The notes: generated by a model not told the origin, from the letters alone. A stretch of 47,002 bases of DNA from an uncultured Candidatus Saccharibacteria bacterium (GCA_949063825.1 CARSRA010000001.1:1-47002), one strand, 5' to 3'. Positions 24,819 through 33,773 are shown, counted from the first letter of the stretch. A program made the numbers and translations.

Positions 24819-26210
24819 GTGTCTGAAGATAGTAACCTTGCCGTAACAAGGGTGAAAAGTACCAGAGAAGAAAATCACCCTAGTTCTGCAAAGCTTACCA
24901 TAAAAGGGGTGAAAAGTGCTGAAGCAAAAATAGTGGATTCGGAAACTCGAGCCAAGCTTTTAGTGAAACTCAAGACTTTACCGGCGGCGCCAGGAGTCTA
25001 TTTTCATAAAGATCTTGACGGAAATGTGATCTATGTCGGTAAGGCGGCGGTGCTCAAGAACCGTGTGCGTCAGTATTTTCATAATACAAATAAGGACCCC
25101 AAGACCGAGGCCTTAGTGCGTGAAATCGCAGATACTGATTGGGTTGTAGTGGATACTGAGATGGACGCGTTATTTTTGGAGTCGGAAATGATCAAACGCT
25201 ATAAGCCGAAGTGGAATATTCTTCTGCGCGACGACAAAAATGTTAATTATGTGCGAATAGATATGAAGTCTGAGGTGCCTTTTGTTGGTTTTACGCGTAC
25301 GCCACAAGATGATAAGGCGGACTATATCGGCCCATTTTATAGTAAAGTGCCACTGGAAAAAGCCTTGAGAATCCTTAGAAAAGTTTTTCCATACTACGAT
25401 AAACCTTATGATGGTAAAAAGACTTTAAATACGGATTTAGGACTAACACCAGGGATTGAGGTTGGTAAAAGTTCCCCACAGGAATATAAGAAAAATTTGC
25501 GCAAATTAAAACTTTATCTACAGGGCGGACGCCATAAGCTCCTGAAGGATTTAGAAAAGCAGATGAATCAGGCAGCGCGCGCAGAACGTTTTGAGGAAGC
25601 TGCTGAGGCGAGAAGCCAACTTTTTGCGTTGCGTGAGTTGCAGAAGAAAATTGTTTTTTCTGATCGAGAGTTTTTGGATATTTCTTCGGATCAAGCTTTG
25701 TTAGAGTTGCAACGGATTTTGGATCTATCAAGCCCGCCACGACGGATTGAAGGTTATGATATTTCTCACCAGTCTGGTACCAATGTGGTTGGCTCAATGG
25801 TTGTATTTGTAAACGGGGTGAGCGATCGCGCTGAATATCGCAAATTTAAATTGCGCCGTCAGCAGAATAACGATTTCGCTAATCTACATGAAGTCTTGGA
25901 ACGTCGTCTGAAACATGATGAGTGGGGGCGACCAGATTTGATTTTGCTTGATGGCGGTGAACCCCAGCTTGAAGCGGTAAAAGATCTGCTAGGACCGGCT
26001 GGTATTAAATATATTGGACGTGATAAAGACGGCAGTCATGCTCGCAATGCGCGAGTTGAAATTGTAGTACCGCGCAATATTGGCTACGAGCATGTTTTGC
26101 TGGATTCAGGCAGTCATCTAGCGAAATTAATTGCGCGCATTGATGATGAGGCGCATCGTTTTGCAGTTACTTATCATACGTTGCTAAAACGCAAGGGTAT
26201 GCTAAAGTAG
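24819..26210 (+). CDS. uvrC: UvrC excinuclease subunit, lacking the HhH domain
   Basis: 463 residues against about 600 in typical UvrC. The GIY-YIG domain (GVYFHKDLDGNVIYVGKA, residues about 57-75) makes the 3' incision. A UVR helix pair (FEEAAEARSQL) follows, then the RNase H-like domain for the 5' incision with EGYDISHQSG, LILLDGG and EAHRFAVTYH, so the catalytic Asp/Asp/His set looks complete. The protein stops right after this domain, so the C-terminal tandem helix-hairpin-helix is missing. The start is a GTG 4 nt after the ABC gene; in-frame GTG at 24909 is an alternative, since the first 40 residues are not conserved-looking. Confidence 0.92.
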   Translation: MSEDSNLAVTRVKSTREENHPSSAKLTIKGVKSAEAKIVDSETRAKLLVKLKTLPAAPGVYFHKDLDGNVIYVGKAAVLKNRVRQYFHNTNKDPKTEALVREIADTDWVVVDTEMDALFLESEMIKRYKPKWNILLRDDKNVNYVRIDMKSEVPFVGFTRTPQDDKADYIGPFYSKVPLEKALRILRKVFPYYDKPYDGKKTLNTDLGLTPGIEVGKSSPQEYKKNLRKLKLYLQGGRHKLLKDLEKQMNQAARAERFEEAAEARSQLFALRELQKKIVFSDREFLDISSDQALLELQRILDLSSPPRRIEGYDISHQSGTNVVGSMVVFVNGVSDRAEYRKFKLRRQQNNDFANLHEVLERRLKHDEWGRPDLILLDGGEPQLEAVKDLLGPAGIKYIGRDKDGSHARNARVEIVVPRNIGYEHVLLDSGSHLAKLIARIDDEAHRFAVTYHTLLKRKGMLK

Positions 26211-26321
26211 GCTGGTCGTGTTGCCTAGCGTATTCATTCGGAGATCTTATTATCGCTATGCTGGACGGGATATTTGACCTAGAAACTTGTTTTTTTATGG
26301 GCAGTGCGATATAATAGTCAT

Positions 26322-26549
26322 ATGAACTTGGGAACACTATTACAGGGTCTGACTTTTGTCTCAGCGATTTTGTCGATTTTATTGATCTTATTGCAGCAGC
26401 GCGGAGCATCGCTAGGCGCAGGATTTGGCAGTTCAGGGGAGCTTTATACTGAGCGTCGTGGGCTCGAGCGCTCACTTTTTAATGCTACGATTGTATTGGT
26501 GGTGATTTTTGTCTTGTCGATTTTGGGGATGGTATTAATTCCGGTATAA
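26322..26549 (+). CDS. secG: Preprotein translocase subunit SecG
   Basis: 75 residues, two membrane helices with the SecG loop QQRGASLGAGFGSS between them and a second helix (ATIVLVVIFVLSILGMVLI). SecG helps the SecYEG channel during export. TATAAT at 26310-26315 ends 6 nt before the ATG, so the message is probably leaderless; an upstream in-frame ATG at 26304 would lie inside the promoter. The peptide-binding gene starts 17 nt after it. Confidence 0.92.
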   Translation: MNLGTLLQGLTFVSAILSILLILLQQRGASLGAGFGSSGELYTERRGLERSLFNATIVLVVIFVLSILGMVLIPV

Positions 26550-26566
26550 GGATCAAAGATCGAGCA

Positions 26567-28291
26567 ATGAACAAGCGAGCAAAAAAGCGTGGGCAAAAAC
26601 TAGCGAAACGCTGGGAAGGTTTTTCGGCGCAGGCCAAGGAGGCTAGTCGGGAGCATATTCAAGAGAATCTCATCCAAAGATTGCCGAATGCTAAGCGAGT
26701 ACGCCTTTTGATTTTGGAGTGGTGTCTTTTGATCGTTATTATTGTTTCGCTGGCTTTGACGCAGGCCTTTTGGTATACGCAGTCATATGCAACACAGGCT
26801 TATGTCGGCGGTGGGACTTATACCGAGGCTACGCTAGGCAAAGTGAACTCGCTGAATCCACTGTATGCTAAAACTAGCAGTGAAAAAACTTTATCAAAAC
26901 TAATGTTTGCGACTTTGTCGACGATTGACTATTCTGGCCATGTCGGGCTAGGACTGGCGTCGTCGATCGTGCCTGATGAAACGAGTAAAGTATGGACGGT
27001 AAAATTGCGTGATGGTTTGAAATGGTCTGACGGAGAGCCTTTAACGCTGGATGATGTTGAATTTACTATGAATTTAATAAAAGATCCGACGGTTAATTCT
27101 AATTTCTCTTCAAACTTTGCTGGAATTAAAATTTCCCGTACAGATGATGCCTTAGTCTTTACTTTACCATCGGCCTATGTGGATTTTGATGCTACATTGA
27201 ATGTGCCAATTTTACCAAAACATATTCTGGAAGATGTAAGTCCGAGCCAGTTACTTGAAAATAATTTTAGCGCCAAGCCAGTGACGTCGGGTGCATTTGC
27301 TTTCAATGCTATGCAGAGTGTGTCGGCTGCTGGTGAAAAAATTATCTATCTCGTAGCAAATAACAATTATTATAAAGGACGACCGATGCTAGAGAGTTTC
27401 GCGGTTCATACCTATGAGACGAACGACGAGATCGTTAAAGCTATGACCATGGGCGAGACGACGGCGACTGCAGAGTTATCGGCGACTTATCGTGACCAGT
27501 TGTCGACTGAATTAATTTACGAAAAACAGACAGCGCTCGCGAGCGGCGTATTTGCTTTCTTTAATACTAAGAGTGAAGTCCTTTCGCAGGCGACTACTCG
27601 CCAAGCAATCCGTCAAGGTATTGATATAAATCAAGTGCGTTCAGTACTAGGCTATGAATTCCCAATCGATTATCCAATTCTCGATACGCAAATTAGCCTA
27701 AAAGAATTCCCAGCATTGCCAGCTTATGATTTAAATGCATCTAAGGCTGCATTGACCAGTATGGCTGGTCAAAACCTACGTCTTGTCACGATTGATTCGG
27801 GATATTTTCCAGAGTTAGCGGAGGAGTTTAAAAAGCAGCTTGAAGATTTGGGATTTAAGGTAGAACTTACAATTTATGCGCCGAGTCAAGAATTTTTAGT
27901 CGAAGTTATACAGACGCGTAATTATGATATTTTGCTCTATGAAGTTGAATTGGGTGCTGATCCGGATTTGTTCGCTTATTATCATTCGAGTCAAACTTCG
28001 GCCAATGGACGGAACCTCTCTGAATATTCCAGCTATCTCGTGGATGATTTGATTATTGGTGCCCGTATTTCGACTAACCCAGATCTCAGAAGTGCAAAAT
28101 ATCAAACCTTTTTGGATCGGTGGGTGAAAGATGTGCCGGCGATCGGGATTTATCAAACTAGCTTAGTTTATTATTTCAATAAAAACGTGCGTAATTTCTC
28201 TGAGGATAATCGTTTAGTTTATGCTACGGATCGTTTCGTTGACGTGGAGTATTGGGCAGTAAATCGAGCTGAAAAAAATCGTACTCCGTAG
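26567..28291 (+). CDS. Membrane-anchored peptide-binding protein (SBP family 5)
   Basis: 574 residues. A basic cytoplasmic N terminus (about 45 residues) precedes one membrane helix (LLILEWCLLIVIIVSLALTQ). The rest is an extracytoplasmic solute-binding domain of the OppA/DppA type: LNPLYAKTSSEKTLSKLMFA, WTVKLRDGLKWSDGEPLTLDDV, FTLPSAYVDFDATLNVPILP and the late AYYHSSQTSANGRNLSEY. There is no lipobox, so it is held by the uncleaved helix. No permease or ATPase partner is adjacent, so it may work with a distant system or as a peptide-capturing surface protein, a plausible trait of a cell depending on host peptides (inference). Confidence 0.88.
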   Translation: MNKRAKKRGQKLAKRWEGFSAQAKEASREHIQENLIQRLPNAKRVRLLILEWCLLIVIIVSLALTQAFWYTQSYATQAYVGGGTYTEATLGKVNSLNPLYAKTSSEKTLSKLMFATLSTIDYSGHVGLGLASSIVPDETSKVWTVKLRDGLKWSDGEPLTLDDVEFTMNLIKDPTVNSNFSSNFAGIKISRTDDALVFTLPSAYVDFDATLNVPILPKHILEDVSPSQLLENNFSAKPVTSGAFAFNAMQSVSAAGEKIIYLVANNNYYKGRPMLESFAVHTYETNDEIVKAMTMGETTATAELSATYRDQLSTELIYEKQTALASGVFAFFNTKSEVLSQATTRQAIRQGIDINQVRSVLGYEFPIDYPILDTQISLKEFPALPAYDLNASKAALTSMAGQNLRLVTIDSGYFPELAEEFKKQLEDLGFKVELTIYAPSQEFLVEVIQTRNYDILLYEVELGADPDLFAYYHSSQTSANGRNLSEYSSYLVDDLIIGARISTNPDLRSAKYQTFLDRWVKDVPAIGIYQTSLVYYFNKNVRNFSEDNRLVYATDRFVDVEYWAVNRAEKNRTP

Positions 28292-28326
28292 TACCATTGC
28301 AGTTATTGTGGTATAATATAAAGATT

Positions 28327-30078
28327 ATGAGAGATTTAGCGAAAGACTTATTGACAAAAATTGGCGAAACGGTGCAGGTTTCTGGTTGGGTGAATTCGCG
28401 ACGCGACCACGGGGGACTTATTTTTATTGATTTGCGTGATCATACGGGTATTGTGCAACTTGTGATTACTCCAGACACGGAGAAAGCTTTTAAGGTTGCC
28501 GAGACTTTGCGTGATGAATTCGTAATTAGTGCTAGAGGCGAGGTACGTGAACGTGCGGAAGAGCTGAGAAACCCAAATTTGATGACGGGAGGGATTGAAG
28601 TTGTAGTGTCAGAACTTAAGCTGATTAATCAGTCGGAGCCTCTACCAGTCAATACTCATGACGAGGGTGACGCATCAAGCGAGGAATTACGTCTTAAATA
28701 TCGCTATCTAGACCTTCGTCGACCAAGTATGCAAAAGATGCTTCAGCGACGGGCCGAATATTACCGTGTAATGCGTCAATATATGGATGAGCGAGGGTTT
28801 ATCGAGGTGACAACTCCCGTGTTAGCAAATTCTTCACCTGAAGGTGCGCGCGATTTTTTGGTGCCTAGTCGTCTTCATCCGGGAGAATTTTATGCCTTAC
28901 CGCAAGCCCCACAACAGTTCAAGCAGCTTTTGATGGTGGGCGGAGTGCCGCGCTATTATCAGATTGCGCCGTGCTTCCGCGATGAAGATCCGCGTGCCGA
29001 CCGCTTGTATGGTGATTTTTATCAGCTAGACATTGAAATGGCTTTTGTGGATGATGGCGAAGTCGTCCGTCAGATCACGGAGCCTCTAATTAAAAAATTG
29101 GTGACCGAGTTTGCTCATAAAGAACTTACGACCGAGGATGTGCCGCGGATCAGCTACCGCGATGCAATGAATAGGTATGGCACCGATAAGCCGGACTTGA
29201 GGTATGGTTTAGAACTAGTAGATTTGACTGATGAACTAAAGGGTTGCGAATTTAAAGTTTTCCAGACGCCAGCAGTGAAGGCAATTCGAGTGCCGGGCGG
29301 TAGCGAATTTACGCGCAAGCAGATTGATGAGTTCACGGATCTAGCTCGTCAAAATGGCGCTGGTGGTTTGGCTTATATCGTATTTCAAGCTAATGAAGCT
29401 AAAGGCCCTGTGGCAAAATTTTTGAAGCCGAACGAGATTAATGCCATTAAACAAAAGACTGGCGCGTCCGATGGTGATGCGATCTTCTTCGGGGCGGATG
29501 GCTTACAAAAAGTTAATAAAGTTCTAGGCGTAATGCGGATAGCTTTTGCTGATGCGCTGGGATTAAAAGATTCGCAGAAGGTTTCGCTGTGTTGGATTGT
29601 AGATTTTCCGCTATACGAGTGTGATGAGGCGACGGGGAAAATCGATTTTTGCCACAATCCATTTTCGATGCCAAATGGTGGACTCAAAGCTCTGCGTGAA
29701 ACTGATGATAAATTGGAAATTATTGCTGATCAATTTGACATGGTAATTAACGGTTTGGAGCTTTGCTCGGGCGCGGTACGGAACTATGATCCAGAAATCA
29801 CCTTTGAGGCCTTTGGGATTCTTGGTTATACGCGCGAAGAAGTTGAACGGCGTTTTGGTGGCTTGTTGAATGCCTTTAAATTCGGTGCTCCTCCACATGC
29901 TGGATGCGCTTTTGGGATTGATCGGATGTTGATGGAGCTTTTGGATGCTGGTAGCATCCGTGATATTGTAGCTTTTCCTAAGAATGGTTCGGGTGTTGAC
30001 CTAATGATGGATTCTCCATCAAAGGTGGACGAATTGCAATTAGATGAGCTTGGGATCATTATAAAAGAATCTGAATAA
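28327..30078 (+). CDS. aspS: Aspartyl-tRNA synthetase
   Basis: 583 residues, bacterial type. Class II signatures: N-terminal OB domain (VQVSGWVNSRRDHGGLIFIDLRD), TPVLANSSPEGARDFLVPSR, motif 2 CFRDEDPRADRLYGDFYQLD, a GAD insertion domain, and motif 3 FGIDRMLMELL. The common RADRQPEFTQ sequence reads RADRLYGDFYQ here. A TGTGGTATAAT promoter (-10 at 28312-28317) ends 9 nt before the ATG at 28327; an upstream in-frame ATG at 28297 lies inside that promoter and is rejected. The gene is leaderless or nearly so. Confidence 0.96.
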   Translation: MRDLAKDLLTKIGETVQVSGWVNSRRDHGGLIFIDLRDHTGIVQLVITPDTEKAFKVAETLRDEFVISARGEVRERAEELRNPNLMTGGIEVVVSELKLINQSEPLPVNTHDEGDASSEELRLKYRYLDLRRPSMQKMLQRRAEYYRVMRQYMDERGFIEVTTPVLANSSPEGARDFLVPSRLHPGEFYALPQAPQQFKQLLMVGGVPRYYQIAPCFRDEDPRADRLYGDFYQLDIEMAFVDDGEVVRQITEPLIKKLVTEFAHKELTTEDVPRISYRDAMNRYGTDKPDLRYGLELVDLTDELKGCEFKVFQTPAVKAIRVPGGSEFTRKQIDEFTDLARQNGAGGLAYIVFQANEAKGPVAKFLKPNEINAIKQKTGASDGDAIFFGADGLQKVNKVLGVMRIAFADALGLKDSQKVSLCWIVDFPLYECDEATGKIDFCHNPFSMPNGGLKALRETDDKLEIIADQFDMVINGLELCSGAVRNYDPEITFEAFGILGYTREEVERRFGGLLNAFKFGAPPHAGCAFGIDRMLMELLDAGSIRDIVAFPKNGSGVDLMMDSPSKVDELQLDELGIIIKESE

Positions 30079-30105
30079 TCAGGCGCTGTGCTATAATCAT
30101 AGTAT

Positions 30106-30648
30106 ATGAAATGGCGAGCTAGAGTTTTACTGATTATGGTTATAGCGCTAGGCTGTGTATCTGCGCCTATCTTCGCTTCTACGGTAGCTGTGAGGGCTGA
30201 GGAGGGTGATCAGGATGACATTGATCCGCGTGTACTCGATAACGTCTCTCAAAATTGCAGTTCGATCAAGCAGGCTTTGCGTGACCTGCAACGAGCCGAT
30301 TCACGGACGCGAGCATATCTCGGATCAGCTTATGAAACGGTGTCGCGAGATTTTATCACGCCTCTGAACTTACGTTTAGTCAAAAATAATCGAGTTGCAA
30401 CCAAGTTATTTGAGATCCAGGGTGATTTTTCAAGTAAACAGAGCGATTTCCGTACGGAATATACAGCCTATATGCGCGAGCTGGAGAGTCTGATCGCGGC
30501 TAATTGCCAGGAGCATCCTAGGGATTTTTATCGCCAACTTCAAAAGACTCGTGAACATCGTGCAAAATTACATAACTTATCAGAAGACTTAAATAAGCTA
30601 GTTTCAGAGCAATATCAGGGCGTGAAGACTTTGCGAGAGGAAATATGA
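30106..30648 (+). CDS. Secreted helical protein of unknown function
   Basis: 180 residues. A clear signal peptide (MKWRARVLLIMVIALGCVSAPIFASTVAVRA), probably cleaved after an AxA near residue 31, is followed by an acidic stretch and a long helical, coiled-coil-like domain with two cysteines (SQNCSS and AANCQEH). Not recognised. TATAAT at 30092-30097 preceded by CTGTGC lies 8 nt before the ATG. Its stop overlaps the next start (ATGA), so it is co-translated with the membrane protein at 30645. Confidence 0.72.
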   Translation: MKWRARVLLIMVIALGCVSAPIFASTVAVRAEEGDQDDIDPRVLDNVSQNCSSIKQALRDLQRADSRTRAYLGSAYETVSRDFITPLNLRLVKNNRVATKLFEIQGDFSSKQSDFRTEYTAYMRELESLIAANCQEHPRDFYRQLQKTREHRAKLHNLSEDLNKLVSEQYQGVKTLREEI

Positions 30649-31055
30649 TGGCCGAGGAAACAAAAGCAAATAATACGACAAAAGAAGTGATGGTGGTTGC
30701 CAAAAACACTACTAAAAAACCCGACCAAGGTGCACGTAATTTGACAATCTTGGGCATCAGTGCGATTTTACTAGCGATAGCTGCGACGGGTTTAGAATTA
30801 TGGATTTATCACGAATCTGGTGATATTTATCTTGATCGCTCACGTCCGGGGTTTTTGCCGGATGCTGATGAGGCCGAGGAAGAAACTAGCGTCGCCTCGA
30901 ATTATTCATATTCTGAGAACGGAGCGCTAGACGGCAAAGAACTGGATACCTATTTGCAAGAACTGAAAAAGATCGAAGATTTGCTCGGAAAGATTCAGAA
31001 TCCTTATGGCGCGAACGCCTTGTCGGACGAGTCCTTAGGGATTAACGCTGAATAG
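30645..31055 (+). CDS. Small membrane protein paired with the secreted protein
   Basis: 136 residues, not recognised. One membrane helix at about 28-52 (NLTILGISAILLAIAATGLELWIY), then an acidic outer domain (EAEEETSVAS) ending in a helix (LDTYLQELKKIEDLLGKI). It starts at the ATGA overlap with the upstream gene behind GAGAGGAAAT; a second ATG 3 nt on is equally possible. The pair probably forms an envelope complex. Its last 14 nt overlap the convergent murC end. Confidence 0.68.
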   Translation: MMAEETKANNTTKEVMVVAKNTTKKPDQGARNLTILGISAILLAIAATGLELWIYHESGDIYLDRSRPGFLPDADEAEEETSVASNYSYSENGALDGKELDTYLQELKKIEDLLGKIQNPYGANALSDESLGINAE

Positions 31056-32334
31056 AGTGCGGCCCGTCCGTGACGGCGGATACTTGATTGCCGGCGTAGA
31101 CTAATTTTCTTAACCATTGATCCGCTGGACCAGCGGTCATAAATAAAATGAGATAGCCTTTACTGTGCCATTTTTTGAGGGCATCTTCAAGAGTGTTGTT
31201 TAGCTCAGCAGGCTCAGCGGTTTTTTTATTACTAAGATTTACAATAAACTCGTCGGGCGTAAGGATTTTACGCTTTGGATCCTCACGGGTAAGATAAGTT
31301 GGTAACCAATAGATTTTTTTCACACCCACAAAAGAATCAGCATAATCTGATACTAGTTCGGATTGACGGATATTTTGATGTGGCTCATAAATTGCCACTA
31401 CGCCTTCGAGACCGCGACGCTCAGCCTCTTCGCGGGCAATTTCAACGGTGGCCGCGACTTCTTCCGGATGGTGGGCATAATCCGAGTAGTAACCTTCGGC
31501 AACTTGCTCGAAGCGTCTTCCTACGCCCGGAAAAGCATTGATCGCCTCTACAATATGCTTACGGGTGTTCTGGAAGCGCTTTAGGCCGCGACTAGGTGGC
31601 ATCATACGGGCAAGAGCATCAATTGCGAGAGTAGCATCATAGCGTCGTGCTTCTCCGGCTAGAGTAACGTCAGCAGCGATTTCGTCGCCACGTATGATTT
31701 GTTCGCTCTGAGCCTCGAACTGACGAAAAGCATCCTGATATTCCTGTTTGGTTGGATAAATATCTGGATGATCATAGGTTACAACTGGGATTACCGCTAG
31801 CCAAGGATGAAAAGCGAGAAAGTTGCGGTCATACTCATCGGCTTCGTAGATAAAATATTCGGACTTAGGTTCGTAGTGCCCAGCTTCTGCGAATGGCAAA
31901 GTAGTACCAATTAAATACGAGACCGGTAAACCGAGCTGTTTTGCACCCCAAACAATCATCGCGGAGGTGGTAGTTTTACCATGAGTACCAGCAACAGCTA
32001 CAAGTTTTAATTTTAGTTTCTTGATCAAAAAACTAATGAATTCGTCGCGTTTGGATATTTTAAGTTTTAATTTCTTGGCTGCAATAAGCTCGGGGTGATC
32101 CTCGGGCAGAGCGGAAGTATGAATGAACCAATCTATGCCTTCATTCTTGGCGCATGTTTTTAGGAAAGTACCATCCTGTTCACCGAGACAAAGATTGATC
32201 CCGGCGTTCACTAGTTCATTGGTAATAGCACCAGATGAGAGATCCGAGCCAAAGACCCTAATACCAGCATCTTTTGCCATCAAGGCCAGTGGACCCATAC
32301 CTGTGCCAGAAATTCCTGAAATAAAAACCTTCAT
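31042..32334 (-). CDS. murC: UDP-N-acetylmuramate-alanine ligase (MurC/Mpl family)
   Basis: 430 residues. Rossmann start ISGISGTGMGPLALMAKDAG, the ATP loop AGTHGKTTT at 115-123, the Mur motif YEADEYDRNFL, the central-domain histidine region SDYAHHPEE, and EPHQNIRQSEL. MurC adds L-alanine to UDP-MurNAc in peptidoglycan precursor synthesis. The shorter Mpl ligase, which recycles peptides, shares these motifs; its usual company is not visible here, and MurC is favoured because the pathway requires it. Promoter and start are mirrored with the gene at 32353: TGTTATAAT on the minus strand ends 8 nt before the ATG. Confidence 0.88.
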   Translation of the reverse strand: MKVFISGISGTGMGPLALMAKDAGIRVFGSDLSSGAITNELVNAGINLCLGEQDGTFLKTCAKNEGIDWFIHTSALPEDHPELIAAKKLKLKISKRDEFISFLIKKLKLKLVAVAGTHGKTTTSAMIVWGAKQLGLPVSYLIGTTLPFAEAGHYEPKSEYFIYEADEYDRNFLAFHPWLAVIPVVTYDHPDIYPTKQEYQDAFRQFEAQSEQIIRGDEIAADVTLAGEARRYDATLAIDALARMMPPSRGLKRFQNTRKHIVEAINAFPGVGRRFEQVAEGYYSDYAHHPEEVAATVEIAREEAERRGLEGVVAIYEPHQNIRQSELVSDYADSFVGVKKIYWLPTYLTREDPKRKILTPDEFIVNLSNKKTAEPAELNNTLEDALKKWHSKGYLILFMTAGPADQWLRKLVYAGNQVSAVTDGPHSIQR

Positions 32335-32338
32335 ATGC

Positions 32339-32348
32339 TATAATTATA
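32339..32348. promoter_or_regulatory. Shared divergent -10 region, TATAATTATA
   Basis: TATAAT on the plus strand (32339-32344, TGC before it) and TATAAT on the minus strand (32343-32348, TGT before it) overlap by two bases. Each ends 8 nt before an ATG: 32353 plus and 32334 minus. Both mRNAs would be leaderless, and each -35 region lies inside the other gene. Confidence 0.8.
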
Positions 32349-32352
32349 ACAA

Positions 32353-33087
32353 ATGGGTGGTAAAAAATCGAATCGGATTCGTGAACGTCTGTATAAATGG
32401 AAGTCTATACAGACTTGGCAATTATTTCTCTTGCTAATACCGTTAGTTTTTTTGGCGGCGACTTTGTTGCGATTTGATCACATTAAGATGTCGAAGCTTC
32501 GTCAGGCGGTGCTGGATGCGGATACTATTGGTAATCAGGATGAGATCAATGTTAGTTTGAAAGAATTGGAGAGTTTTGTTTTTTCGCATATCGTGATCAA
32601 TGTGCTGGATGATAACGGTAACCAAAAGATCATTTTTGGTACTGGACCTTTTTATCTCGAGGGATCTTATATCCGTGCAGCTAATGCCGCAATCGAAAGC
32701 GCTGAAAATACCTTGGTTGATGATTCAAATCCGAATGGCAATATTTATGAGGCCGTGCGGCAGGTATGTCAGCCTCTGGCGCATCAAAATGGTTGGAACT
32801 CACATCAGCAGGAATATCTCGATTGCTGGACGAGTGAGCTTGCGAAATATCCTACAACTGAAAATCTAAATTCAGCAGTGATTTCAGCTAGCGTGCCGTC
32901 AACCGAGCTATACCGTTATGAATTTGCTTCACCGCTATTAGCACCCACTCCAACGGGCGTTGTAATCGTTATCTGCCTAATAGTTGTGCTATTCATCATG
33001 ATCCGTATTATTATTTGGTTCATATTTAAGATTGCGCTAATGATTACGGAGTTTCGAGATGGAATTACAGCTAGATCTAAGCGTTAG
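32353..33087 (+). CDS. Two-TM membrane protein, divergent from murC
   Basis: 244 residues, not recognised. A basic N terminus (MGGKKSNRIRERLYKW), a membrane helix at about 21-38 (LFLLLIPLVFLAATLL), an outer domain of about 160 residues with two cysteines (VRQVCQPL and YLDCWTSE), and a C-terminal membrane helix at about 200-230 with a short basic tail. It shares an overlapping promoter with murC, which suggests coordinated or mutually exclusive expression, but no functional link can be proved. Confidence 0.7.
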   Translation: MGGKKSNRIRERLYKWKSIQTWQLFLLLIPLVFLAATLLRFDHIKMSKLRQAVLDADTIGNQDEINVSLKELESFVFSHIVINVLDDNGNQKIIFGTGPFYLEGSYIRAANAAIESAENTLVDDSNPNGNIYEAVRQVCQPLAHQNGWNSHQQEYLDCWTSELAKYPTTENLNSAVISASVPSTELYRYEFASPLLAPTPTGVVIVICLIVVLFIMIRIIIWFIFKIALMITEFRDGITARSKR

Positions 33088-33168
33088 TGTTGTAAAAAAC
33101 ACACATAGGGCTCACCCCTGTTAAACAGGGAAAAGCATAAGATTGTTACTAAAAAGCTCCAAAACCTC

Positions 33169-33197
33169 TTGACGCTCTAAATAAATCAGAATAAGAT
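33169..33197 (+). promoter_or_regulatory. Promoter TTGACG-17-TAAGAT
   Basis: -35 at 33169-33174, 17-nt spacer, weak -10 TAAGAT at 33192-33197, upstream of the small gene at 33227. A short hairpin CCCTG-TTAAA-CAGGG lies at about 33116-33130 before it. Confidence 0.5.
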
Positions 33198-33226
33198 AGG
33201 GATATATTAACCTAAGGAGGGACCTA

Positions 33227-33436
33227 ATGGCCTACGAACATACTAACAGTAAAGGCACTACTTACTACCTACGCAAATCTGAAGTTACTCTACGTGGCGG
33301 CAAACCACAGACGATTTATTTTTTCACGAAGTCAGCCGAGGGTGGTAAAGGCACTCCATGCGACTTACCAGAAGATCGTGTCGTGAATGAAAATCCGCGC
33401 AACGGTTTCTTGACGTTAAAGAAGAAAACAGCTTAA
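33227..33436 (+). CDS. Small conserved-looking protein, unknown
   Basis: 69 residues with a strong AAGGAGG ribosome site and a strong terminator, so a genuine single-gene unit. The sequence (HTNSKGTTYYLRKSEVTLRG, QTIYFFTKSAEGGKGTPCDL) suggests a small beta-rich domain with one cysteine; basic overall. Not recognised beyond resembling short hypothetical proteins frequent in Patescibacteria (recollection, not tested). Confidence 0.75.
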   Translation: MAYEHTNSKGTTYYLRKSEVTLRGGKPQTIYFFTKSAEGGKGTPCDLPEDRVVNENPRNGFLTLKKKTA

Positions 33437-33459
33437 TTGCACGCACGAAATTTAGGTAC

Positions 33460-33496
33460 AAAAATCCGCCCCGTATATATTATGGGGCGGATTTTT
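33460..33496 (+). terminator. Strong intrinsic terminator
   Basis: AAAAATCCGCCCC and GGGGCGGATTTTT form a perfect 13-bp stem around 11 nt. The A and T tracts make it usable in both directions. Confidence 0.93.
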
Positions 33497-33500
33497 AGGA

Positions 33501-33528
33501 GAATTTATATTATATATAATATAAATTC
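33501..33528. repeat. 28-nt perfect AT-rich palindrome
   Basis: GAATTTATATTATA followed by its exact reverse complement. It lies 4 nt after the terminator and 8 nt before the end of the minus-strand gene at 33537. It carries TATAAT on both strands but no gene starts beside it. Confidence 0.7.
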
Positions 33529-33536
33529 TGATCTAT

Positions 33537-33713
33537 TCAACGTTTACGACCAAGGGTCTTTTTGACTTTTTTGGTCTCTTTTTTGGCCTGCGTCTGTAGT
33601 TTTGAAGCTTGTTTTGAGACATCTTTGCCTATTTTCTTAGCTTCTTTCTCAATTTTTGAACCAATTTTCTTGGCATCTTTTTCGATTTTTTTCTTCGTGC
33701 TAGCAAATGTCAC
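33537..33713 (-). CDS. Small Lys-rich histone-like protein
   Basis: 58 residues, GTG start with AAGGAG upstream (33723-33728). The sequence is almost entirely Lys/Ala/Glu/Ile in heptad-like repeats (KKKIEKDAKKIGSKIEKEA), ending KKTLGRKR. It is amphipathic and strongly basic, as in small nucleoid-associated or histone H1-like tails. The ribosome site, intact frame and a position between its neighbours' signals argue for a real gene despite the length. There is no clear promoter. Function would be DNA or RNA binding, by composition only. Confidence 0.55.
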   Translation of the reverse strand: MTFASTKKKIEKDAKKIGSKIEKEAKKIGKDVSKQASKLQTQAKKETKKVKKTLGRKR

Positions 33714-33773
33714 GATGTTTTACTCCTTGCTTATGGTTGTACTGTTAATTATATAGCATTTTGGCGTTGCAAT

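Noticed and set aside
26567..28291. Peptide-binding protein as a lipoprotein
   Set aside because: There is no cysteine in a lipobox after the hydrophobic helix; anchoring by an uncleaved helix fits better.
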